DNA of 23,816 nt, taken from NCBI GenBank assembly GCA_900767585.1, contig CAAFZP010000075.1, forward strand, positions 1-23,816. Direction: 5' to 3'. Below are positions 15,985 to 22,213 of this stretch, one piece after another. The translations under genes and the position numbers were made by a program. This DNA is from Lachnospiraceae bacterium (GTDB lineage Bacteria > Bacillota > Clostridia > Lachnospirales > Lachnospiraceae). Position 1 is the first letter of the stretch. Each line of letters starts with the position of its first letter. The notes under the pieces were generated by a model that had not been told where the DNA came from, searched no databases, and saw only the letters and a list, made by a program, of their open reading frames with translations.

Positions 15985-16677
15985 ATGAATATGATAGAAG
16001 CAAGAAATATTACACGGATGTTCCCGGTTGGTGACGGCGAATTCTACGCCTTGAAGCATGTCGATATTGATATACCGGCAGGGAAACTTACGATATTGAA
16101 GGGACGTTCCGGAAGTGGAAAGACAACGCTGATGAACATTTTAAGTGCGTTGGATACACCGACGGAGGGAGATATCAGTTTTGACGGGCAGGCGTATTCC
16201 GAAATGGAAGAGGCACAGAAGGAACAGCTTCGGAGAAAGGAGATTGGATTCGTCTTTCAGGCGGTTGCCCTGATTCCGATTATGAATTCCTATGAGAATG
16301 TGGATTTTGCAATGCGGCTCGCAGAACCGGAGTTAACCGCGAAGGAGATCGACGAACGGATCAGGGAGACGCTTGCGTTAGTTGGTATGGAAGAACGGAT
16401 GCGGCACATGCCGGGACAGATGTCCGGAGGAGAACAGCAGCGTGTGGCAATCGCACGGGCGGTGGCACACCGGCCGAAGGTCGTATTCGCAGATGAGCCG
16501 ACAGGGGCTTTGGATACGGAATCCGGACTTCGTGTGATGCAGCTGTTCCGGAATCTGATCGAGAAGGAAGGCGTGACGATTGTCATGACGACACATGATC
16601 CGAATCTGATGGAGCTTGGAGATGTCGTCTATGAGTTGGAGGATGGTGAGATTATTGACAGACAGATACGAGAATGA
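15985..16677 (+). CDS. MacB/LolD-type ABC transporter ATPase (first of two)
   Basis: 230 residues, the usual size for a stand-alone ATPase of this family. Walker A GRSGSGKTT (residues 40-48), Q-loop VFQAVALIP, signature MSGGEQQRVAIARAVAHRP beginning at residue 146, Walker B VVFADEPTGALD with Asp170-Glu171, and switch His in TTHD. All residues needed for ATP hydrolysis are present. It powers the FtsX-type permease encoded just upstream, at the cytoplasmic face. Start ATG at 15985, with AGGA seven to ten bases upstream and a GGAGAGGAG before it. A second ATG two codons later is possible. The end overlaps the start of the second ATPase, so the two are co-translated. Confidence 0.94.
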   Translation: MNMIEARNITRMFPVGDGEFYALKHVDIDIPAGKLTILKGRSGSGKTTLMNILSALDTPTEGDISFDGQAYSEMEEAQKEQLRRKEIGFVFQAVALIPIMNSYENVDFAMRLAEPELTAKEIDERIRETLALVGMEERMRHMPGQMSGGEQQRVAIARAVAHRPKVVFADEPTGALDTESGLRVMQLFRNLIEKEGVTIVMTTHDPNLMELGDVVYELEDGEIIDRQIRE

Positions 16678-17626
16678 TACATTGGATGATATGGAAAATG
16701 ACATGGTGGAAGAGGAAAATTTGGAAAAAAAGTCCCCTTTGATCGTCTGCGATTCTCTCGTAAAAATCTATAAGACGAAAGAAGTTGAGGTGCTTGCGCT
16801 GCAGGGACTTGATCTTGTGGTGAACCGCGGCGAGCTGATGGCTGTCATCGGAAAAAGTGGAAGCGGAAAAAGTACACTGATGAATATCGTTGGTGGACTG
16901 GAGGCTCCGTCTGCCGGCCGGATCGTTGTGGACGGACAGAACCTGGCAGAGTTTACAGAGCGGCAGATGGTACAGTACCGCAAGAAGAAAATTGGGTTTG
17001 TGTGGCAGAAGAGTGGACGGAATCTGTTTCCGTATCTGACATCACTGGAAAATATTGAGGCACCGATGCTTGCAATCCATCAGAATGCGAAGAAACGGCG
17101 GGAGAAGGCGGAACAATTGCTTTCCCTTGTCGGGATGGAACATAAGCGGGATTCCTATCCGGGACAGATGTCCGGCGGAGAACAGCAGAGAGTGGCAATC
17201 GCGGTGGCGCTCGCGAACGAACCGGAGATCCTGCTTGCAGATGAACCGACCGGAGCAGTCGATACGAAGACGTCCTCGCAGATTCAGGATCTGTTCCGCA
17301 GATTGAACCGGGAGCTTGGACTTACGATTATTATAGTCACGCATGATATGAAGCTTGCACATAAGGTGGATCGTGTCGTGATGATCTCGGATGGCAAGAT
17401 CAGTACAGAGAAGATATTGAAGCAGCATTACCGGGATATGTTAGATCAGCTCGAATCACCGGATATGACGGATGAGACACACGAGGAATATTCGGTGCTC
17501 GATAAAGCACATCGTGTACAGCTGAGCGACGATATGCTTGCGGCAGCAGGCATTGACACGAACAAGGTCAAGGTACGGATCGAAGACGGCCGTGTCGTAA
17601 TCGAGGCAGAGGAAAAACGACAATAA
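16655..17626 (+). CDS. MacB/LolD-type ABC transporter ATPase (second of two) with N- and C-terminal extensions
   Basis: 323 residues from the TTG at 16655. Walker A GKSGSGKST (about 66-74), Q-loop VWQKSGRNLFPYL, signature MSGGEQQRVAIAVALANEP, Walker B ILLADEPTGAVD and switch VTHD are all intact. Within the signature helix the usual AIARAL reads AIAVAL. The N-terminus before the ABC domain is acidic (YENDTLDDMENDMVEEEN). About 70 residues follow the ABC core (YRDMLDQLESPDMTDETHEEY to VKVRIEDGRVVIEAEEKRQ), which standard LolD-type ATPases lack. Start choice is uncertain: GTG at 16646, TTG at 16655 with GGTGAG before it, or ATG at 16691. The gene overlaps the first ATPase. The pair probably forms a heterodimer on the single permease. 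Confidence 0.9.
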   Translation: MTDRYENDTLDDMENDMVEEENLEKKSPLIVCDSLVKIYKTKEVEVLALQGLDLVVNRGELMAVIGKSGSGKSTLMNIVGGLEAPSAGRIVVDGQNLAEFTERQMVQYRKKKIGFVWQKSGRNLFPYLTSLENIEAPMLAIHQNAKKRREKAEQLLSLVGMEHKRDSYPGQMSGGEQQRVAIAVALANEPEILLADEPTGAVDTKTSSQIQDLFRRLNRELGLTIIIVTHDMKLAHKVDRVVMISDGKISTEKILKQHYRDMLDQLESPDMTDETHEEYSVLDKAHRVQLSDDMLAAAGIDTNKVKVRIEDGRVVIEAEEKRQ

Positions 17627-17656
17627 TATTAGGGTTAACATTTTGGAGGGGTAGAC

Positions 17657-18310
17657 GTGAATAAGATACTTGTTGTGGAGGATGAACGCCCGATCTCGGA
17701 TCTGATCCGGATGAATCTGGAGGATGCGGGCTATGCCTGCACGTGTGTATATGATGGCATGGCGGCAGCGGACGTTCTGGAACAGCACACATTTGATCTG
17801 GTTTTACTGGATATCATGCTGCCGAAGGCAGATGGATATGAGCTGTTAGAATATATCAAACCGACAGGAACACCGGTGATCTTCCTGACGGCAAAGGCAG
17901 GGCTTGACGACCGGGTGAAGGGGTTGAATCTGGGAGCAGAAGATTACATTGTGAAACCATTTGAGATTGTCGAACTGATCGCCCGGGTACAGGTTGTACT
18001 GCGGCGGTTCCATAAGGATGCGACGAAACTGGTGTATGGAGATTTGCAGATCAATACAGAAAATCGCACAGTGCTGCGTGCCGGTGTACCAGTCGAACTG
18101 ACACCGAAGGAATTTATGCTGCTTGAGATATTCGTGCGCAACAAAAATATCACTCTGTTCCGCGATAAGCTCTATGAGCTTGTCTGGGAAAGTGACAGTT
18201 ATGGTGATACACGGACACTGGATCTGCATGTGCAGCGGCTTCGCAAGAAACTTGGACTTACCGATAAGCTTAAAACGATTTACAAGGTCGGTTACCGGCT
18301 GGAAGATTAA
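17657..18310 (+). CDS. OmpR/PhoB-family DNA-binding response regulator
   Basis: 217 residues. GTG start at 17657 with GGAGGGG six bases upstream. The receiver domain (1-115) has the acidic pocket VVEDE (Glu8-Asp9-Glu10), phospho-acceptor Asp52 in LLDIMLP, Thr78 in FLTAK and Lys100 in IVKPF. The winged-helix output domain (about 125-217) has LTPKEFMLLEIFVRNKN, LVWESDSYGDTRTLDLHVQRLRKKL and the ending IYKVGYRLED, the hallmark of OmpR/PhoB regulators. Paired with the sensor kinase 16 bases downstream. It lies inside the transporter operon, so it probably controls the operon itself, most likely through the 11-bp direct repeats at 9791 and 20583. Confidence 0.96.
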   Translation: MNKILVVEDERPISDLIRMNLEDAGYACTCVYDGMAAADVLEQHTFDLVLLDIMLPKADGYELLEYIKPTGTPVIFLTAKAGLDDRVKGLNLGAEDYIVKPFEIVELIARVQVVLRRFHKDATKLVYGDLQINTENRTVLRAGVPVELTPKEFMLLEIFVRNKNITLFRDKLYELVWESDSYGDTRTLDLHVQRLRKKLGLTDKLKTIYKVGYRLED

Positions 18311-18326
18311 AGGAATAAAAACATTC

Positions 18327-19757
18327 GTGAAGTTTCGTTATAAAGTTGTAATTATCAATATCATATTATTATCGCTCGGAATCGGGATTGTCGGGTTCTT
18401 CATGATCCGCAGGAATTTTCAGCTTGCGCTGGATGCGCAGATCAAAACCTCCATTGAGGAGAACAATCTGCTGCAATCGACGATTGAGTACCGGCTGCTT
18501 GATACGATTAATTCTTCTCCGTCGAACCTAGTGTATCAGATGAAAAGCTTAAGTGCAGATGTCGTGGGTAAGATGGGCGGAAACAACACGGGCGTCTATG
18601 TGTTCTATGATGGCGCAGAGGTGGTGCATTCTGCGGCGGACGACAATAAACTTTCCTGTCCGGAAGAATTGTGGAGTACGGCAGTGATCGGGAAAAAGCA
18701 GTATATGATTACGAAGGAAGATGGGCGGTATTATCTGTTTTCCTGTTCGACAAGCCTGGTTCAGTATAAAATGATGAATATTATCAATACGCGGGATATC
18801 ACCGAGACGTATCGGCTTGTGGAGAATGAACGGCGGTATTTTGTGTTGCTTTTGATTGTTGTAGTACTTTGCTGTACAGTGGCGGTTTTTATCATCACCT
18901 ATCTTTTGACGAAACCTCTGGAGACACTGAATAAGGCATCGAAAAAGTTCGGGGAAGGGGATTACGGGAGCCGTGTGCATCTGCGCAGCCACGATGAAGT
19001 TGGGACGCTTGCACAGACCTACAACCAGATGGCAGATTCGGTGTGTGAGCATATGGATGAACTGCATGGCATGGTGACGCGGCAGGAACAGTTCGTGGCG
19101 GATTTCACACATGAAGTCAAAACCCCGATGACGACGATTATCGGCTATGCGGATATGATCCGCTCCAAGGAGATGAAAAGGGAGAACCAGGTGCTTGCAG
19201 CATCGTATATTTTCCATGAGGGAAAACGGCTCGAAGCGATGTCGATGAAGCTGTTTGACTTTATCTACACGAAGCACAGGAAGATTGAGTTCCATCCGAT
19301 TTCGGTTGCGAGCTTCATGCAGGAGGTCGAAGAGAGCGTGACACCGATTCTGGCGCAGAAGAAGCAGACGCTTACCTGTACGACGGTGGATGCGAGAATC
19401 GAAGGAGACAGTAATCTTTTGAAATCTGCATTTATCAACATCATCGACAATGCCAGAAAGGCATCGGAGGAAGGAAGCGGAATCCGCTTCTTCGCGGAGC
19501 AGATGGCGGATGGCGTGAAGATCGGTGTACAGGATTTTGGCGTTGGAATCAGCGGGGAACATTTACAAAGGATCTTCGATGAGTTTTATATGGTAGACAA
19601 ATCGCGGTCGCGGAAGGAAGGCGGCGCGGGGCTTGGGCTTTCGCTTGCGGCATCCATTGTGGAAAGCCATGGAGAGAAGCTGGAGATCGAAAGTACAGTT
19701 GGCGAAGGCACAACGATGTGGGTGGTATTTCATGAGAAGAATCTTACAGAACAATAA
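18327..19757 (+). CDS. sensor histidine kinase, partner of the OmpR-family regulator
   Basis: 476 residues from the GTG at 18327. Two membrane helices (about 8-28 and 171-197) flank an extracytoplasmic sensor of about 140 residues with two Cys that might pair. HAMP linker (about 198-250), then HisKA with FTHEVKTPMTTIIGY, phospho-His262. The ATPase domain has the N box NIIDNARKA (371-379), G1 VQDFGVGIS and G2 GGAGLGLSLA. All catalytic motifs are intact. The open frame extends upstream inside the regulator gene, but those codons are not conserved-looking, and the first membrane helix sits correctly when starting at 18327. The ribosome binding site AAAGGA is weak and far. The long sensor loop differs from BceS-type kinases, which have almost none. 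Its end overlaps the next gene by 26 bases. Confidence 0.94.
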   Translation: MKFRYKVVIINIILLSLGIGIVGFFMIRRNFQLALDAQIKTSIEENNLLQSTIEYRLLDTINSSPSNLVYQMKSLSADVVGKMGGNNTGVYVFYDGAEVVHSAADDNKLSCPEELWSTAVIGKKQYMITKEDGRYYLFSCSTSLVQYKMMNIINTRDITETYRLVENERRYFVLLLIVVVLCCTVAVFIITYLLTKPLETLNKASKKFGEGDYGSRVHLRSHDEVGTLAQTYNQMADSVCEHMDELHGMVTRQEQFVADFTHEVKTPMTTIIGYADMIRSKEMKRENQVLAASYIFHEGKRLEAMSMKLFDFIYTKHRKIEFHPISVASFMQEVEESVTPILAQKKQTLTCTTVDARIEGDSNLLKSAFINIIDNARKASEEGSGIRFFAEQMADGVKIGVQDFGVGISGEHLQRIFDEFYMVDKSRSRKEGGAGLGLSLAASIVESHGEKLEIESTVGEGTTMWVVFHEKNLTEQ

Positions 19758-20556
19758 AATACGTGCCGGGCTGCTGTTTGCCTGTTGTGCACTGATTGTC
19801 GTAATGAGTATTGTCGCACCGAAATATCTGCTTGCGCGGACACTCACGGAACAGACTAATCATGTGATAGTCGCCCCGGAGGAATACTATGTGGAAGCAG
19901 GAACGATGATGGCACGCAATACATCGTCGAATCTTTCGGCGATAGACCGGATCAAGCTGATCTCCGGTGCGTGGGAAAGCAACATGGAAAAATGTGACAT
20001 CACAGAGGGCTTTCTCGATGAAGTGGAAGCGGTGGAGCTTGCGAAGAAACAGCTTGATGTGTATTACAAACAGGGAATCTTCCCATATTCGGTGCAGATC
20101 CAGTACGATAATCTGTATTCTTACTCTTCGGAGCTTTACAGTTATACGGACACCAGCTTCAACACCTATACAGCGTATCTGTGGAAGATTACATTTACGA
20201 AGTATGACAACAGCGTGGAAAATGTGGTCTATATGAACGAGAGCGGAACGATTCTGCTGGCTTGGACAAACGGAAGCTATTCCCTGGATGAATATGATCT
20301 GTCGAAGTTTTATAAGAATGCGCAGATCCGGGATATCTTAGGGGATAAAAATATATACAAAACCTCTTCGATGAAGTATATACCGGTTGCATCCGTGACG
20401 ATCCCATATCCGGATGTGGAGGCGATACAGAAGATCGAAACCGGAGCCTTGCTCACGATCCGGGTAGGCGGAGAGCTGGAGAATTTCCAGGTTCTGCAAT
20501 ATAAGTCAGAAACCGGTACCGGTTTTTTGCTTATGCCGTTGCCTGCAGGAAAATAA
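19732..20556 (+). CDS. single-pass membrane protein linked to the two-component system, function unknown
   Basis: 274 residues. MRRILQNNKIR then one hydrophobic helix (about 12-34) and a 240-residue extracytoplasmic part. This part is rich in Tyr and Ser and alternates beta strands (SYTDTSFNTYTAYLWKITFTKYDNSVENVVYMNESGTIL). The strand pattern ending in a small turn and 'SGTI' recalls PepSY- or YycI-type domains, but this is only a resemblance. The ATG at 19732 lies inside the last codons of the histidine kinase gene, so translation is coupled. Upstream in-frame codons would place 33 residues before the helix and overlap the kinase ATPase domain, and were rejected. Genes in this position often code for kinase modulators such as YycH/YycI. 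I infer that kind of role with low certainty. Confidence 0.82.
   Translation: MRRILQNNKIRAGLLFACCALIVVMSIVAPKYLLARTLTEQTNHVIVAPEEYYVEAGTMMARNTSSNLSAIDRIKLISGAWESNMEKCDITEGFLDEVEAVELAKKQLDVYYKQGIFPYSVQIQYDNLYSYSSELYSYTDTSFNTYTAYLWKITFTKYDNSVENVVYMNESGTILLAWTNGSYSLDEYDLSKFYKNAQIRDILGDKNIYKTSSMKYIPVASVTIPYPDVEAIQKIETGALLTIRVGGELENFQVLQYKSETGTGFLLMPLPAGK
20510..20528 (+). other. 16-bp palindrome plus T-run inside the 3' end of the membrane protein gene
   Basis: Perfect palindrome AAACCGGTACCGGTTT (20510-20525) followed by TTT, so six T in all follow the GG. It lies about 30 bases before the stop codon of the preceding gene. As RNA it can form a 6-bp stem with a GTAC loop followed by U. It could be a weak intrinsic terminator or pause site at the end of the two-component operon. 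No better terminator is visible before the next promoter. Confidence 0.35.
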
Positions 20557-20560
20557 ATAT

Positions 20561-20584
20561 TTATCCGGAATATTATCCGGAATA
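20561..20584 (+). repeat. two perfect tandem copies of a 12-bp sequence
   Basis: TTATCCGGAATA at 20561-20572 and again at 20573-20584, with no base between them. Each contains the palindrome TCCGGA. The pair abuts the upstream edge of the TTGATACA-type promoter and begins five bases after the preceding stop codon. Could be an additional operator site. Confidence 0.75.
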
Positions 20585-20616
20585 GATACAAATTTGATAC
20601 ATTCCTATGCTACACT
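20583..20616 (+). promoter_or_regulatory. promoter with two 11-bp-spaced (T/A)GATACA repeats, second candidate response-regulator site
   Basis: TAGATACAA at 20583-20591 and TTGATACAT at 20594-20602, an 11-bp period. A -10-like TACACT lies at 20611-20616, 17 bp after the start of the second repeat. An overlapping TATGCT at 20606-20611 is an alternative -10. The -35 position is poor (ACAAAT). Repeat sequence, repeat period and distance to the -10 equal those at 9791-9825. It would drive the two lipoprotein genes. Confidence 0.55.
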
Positions 20617-20645
20617 GAAACCATCAAATCAGAGGAGGGAGCATC

Positions 20646-20696
20646 ATGAACGAAGTGAATGATTTAGGATGCGACCGACAATCTGCCGCCGAGTGA
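20646..20696 (+). CDS. possible 16-codon leader ORF upstream of the lipoprotein pair
   Basis: ATG at 20646 after a strong AGAGGAGGGAGCATC ribosome binding site, encoding MNEVNDLGCDRQSAAE, and stopping with TGA at 20694-20696. The next gene starts 39 bases later with its own GGGGGAGG. The site GGAGGGAGCATCATGA is almost identical to the one before the second lipoprotein gene (GGAGGGAGTATCATGA). It may be a translated leader peptide, or the relic of the original start region after a rearrangement. No database support could be checked. Confidence 0.35.
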   Translation: MNEVNDLGCDRQSAAE

Positions 20697-20735
20697 AACG
20701 AGGGGGCATTACATTAGAAGGGGGAGGAATCCGGG

Positions 20736-22202
20736 ATGAAACGATGGATAAAGGTGCTTTGCGTAGGAATGTTTTTTTCGTTATTGACAGGCTGCGGAAA
20801 AGGCAGGGGCGATGTTGCCGCAGATTATCAGAAAAATGCGGAGGGTGGTACATTTGAGGCAGGTGAGCCAGAGCATATAAGCTATGAGATTGCGGGAAAT
20901 GATGATGTGATGTTTACAGTCGATGCGGATGTGACAGGAGGTGAGCGGCTCTCTGGCAGCCGGTGTTATGGAGCAAAACCACAGGTGCTCGATGATGCGT
21001 ATGTGGAAACGAAGGTATATCCGGCATTTGATGATGGAACAGCACAGTCGGTAAAACCATATATGGTATGTACAGATAAAGAGATGGATGACCGAAGAGA
21101 TGTTCTTTGGGCAGAGATAGACAAGGTGTATGAACAACCGGCATCCCAGACGGATGCCGTCTCTGAGATCTGGAAGTATGGGTATTTTGCGGATATGAGT
21201 GAGTTGAACTGCAGTACGGATACGAAAGGACAGGCGATACATACACTATTCACAGGGGAAGAAAAAGCGGATCCAAGGATACCGGTCACAGCAACTAACC
21301 AGAAAACGTATAGCTATGTCGATGCAGAAGGTAAGAATATCAGCCGGGCAAGAGTGGATGGAGAAATCGGTGGTCTGCCGTATGTATATGAGACGTATTA
21401 CCGGGAGGCTTCGGATAGTGAAGAAAATGTAAACTGGGTTACCTTATATATGCGGTACGACAGATATCGGAAGCAGATCCTTGTGCGACCGAAGGAGGAC
21501 GGGGATGAAATTCCGGATCTGGGTGAGGCGGATGCACAGGCGGTGGCAGATGCATTTTTACAGAAGCTTGGATATGGAGACTTTGTATGTTGTGGAACGG
21601 AGATTGGTGCTTACAGGGAAAGGGACGAAGACCCTGATACGATGAGTAATAATCTGGTGAATCACTGGTATTGCTTTTCCTATAGCCGGAAGGTGGATGG
21701 GATTTCTGCAGCGGTTACAGCAGGTGTCAATGATCTGCGGTTTGGTGTATCAGGGGAGCTGACAGCTCCGCAGGAGATCATCGAAGTTGCGGTGGATGTA
21801 CAGGGCGTTGCGACTGTGAAGGTACAGACAAATCAATATGAATTAGAGGAAGAAGGAACCGGTATTACATCCTATCTTACCTTTGAACAGGTGGATGCGG
21901 CGGCTCAGAAATACATGAGTGGATATAAACGACCGGACTATATCACGAAGAATGTGACACAGGCGATCACCATAACAGATGTAAAGCTAAATTATGCTTA
22001 TGTGCGTTATACAGATGGAAACTATAATATGATCCCTGTGTGGGCGTACTATGGATATCAGTTTGAACAAAATCCATATCAACGAAGATACAGTGGAGAT
22101 GATTCATCACGGGAATGTTTCCTGTTTGGAGTCAGTGCGGTGGATGGACAGATTATCGAGGGCGTGTATTCCAAGGTTGTAGCAAATCCGTTTGATTTAT
22201 AG
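20736..22202 (+). CDS. predicted lipoprotein, first of two tandem paralogues
   Basis: 488 residues. MKRWIKVLC, a hydrophobic stretch and lipobox LTGC with Cys20. The mature protein starts GKGRGDVAADYQKN. Shared landmarks with the next gene, in order: DADVTGGERL, CYGAKP, an Ile-Trp motif (SEIWKYGYFADM), ARVDGEIGGLPYVYE, LGYGDF, NHWYCFSY, FEQVDAAAQKYM, VKLNYAYVRYTDGNYNMIPVWAYYG and FLFGVSAVDGQIIEG. The last segment has the PVWAYY...SAVDGQI pattern seen in PepSY/YycI-like extracytoplasmic domains, a resemblance only. The ribosome binding site GGGGGAGG is upstream of the ATG at 20736. The conserved family and the shared promoter suggest it is a surface-exposed effector or sensor partner of the upstream transporter and kinase. 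I cannot name a function. Confidence 0.87.
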   Translation: MKRWIKVLCVGMFFSLLTGCGKGRGDVAADYQKNAEGGTFEAGEPEHISYEIAGNDDVMFTVDADVTGGERLSGSRCYGAKPQVLDDAYVETKVYPAFDDGTAQSVKPYMVCTDKEMDDRRDVLWAEIDKVYEQPASQTDAVSEIWKYGYFADMSELNCSTDTKGQAIHTLFTGEEKADPRIPVTATNQKTYSYVDAEGKNISRARVDGEIGGLPYVYETYYREASDSEENVNWVTLYMRYDRYRKQILVRPKEDGDEIPDLGEADAQAVADAFLQKLGYGDFVCCGTEIGAYRERDEDPDTMSNNLVNHWYCFSYSRKVDGISAAVTAGVNDLRFGVSGELTAPQEIIEVAVDVQGVATVKVQTNQYELEEEGTGITSYLTFEQVDAAAQKYMSGYKRPDYITKNVTQAITITDVKLNYAYVRYTDGNYNMIPVWAYYGYQFEQNPYQRRYSGDDSSRECFLFGVSAVDGQIIEGVYSKVVANPFDL

Positions 22203-22213
22203 GAGGGAGTATC

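Noticed and set aside
15596..15988. 130-residue plus-strand ORF overlapping the end of the permease gene
   Set aside because: It is a shifted frame over a clearly coding region with FtsX motifs; no independent start signal.
16616..16654. TTG at 16616 as start of the second ATPase
   Set aside because: It lies deep in the first ATPase gene, the extra residues are just its other frame, and better ribosome binding sites exist further down.
18123..18326. Extension of the histidine kinase frame back into the regulator gene
   Set aside because: The extra 68 residues overlap the regulator's DNA-binding domain and do not look like protein; the first membrane helix follows directly after 18327.
19633..19731. 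Upstream extension of the membrane accessory protein
   Set aside because: It overlaps the catalytic end of the kinase in another frame and has no membrane or signal character.
9859..19757. Bce-type antimicrobial peptide detoxification module
   Set aside because: Bce modules have one ATPase, no adaptors and a kinase with almost no outer loop; here there are two ATPases, adaptors and a large sensor domain.
20669..20857. 62-residue plus-strand ORF across the start of the first paralogous lipoprotein
   Set aside because: No ribosome binding site and it overlaps the well-supported lipoprotein signal peptide in another frame.
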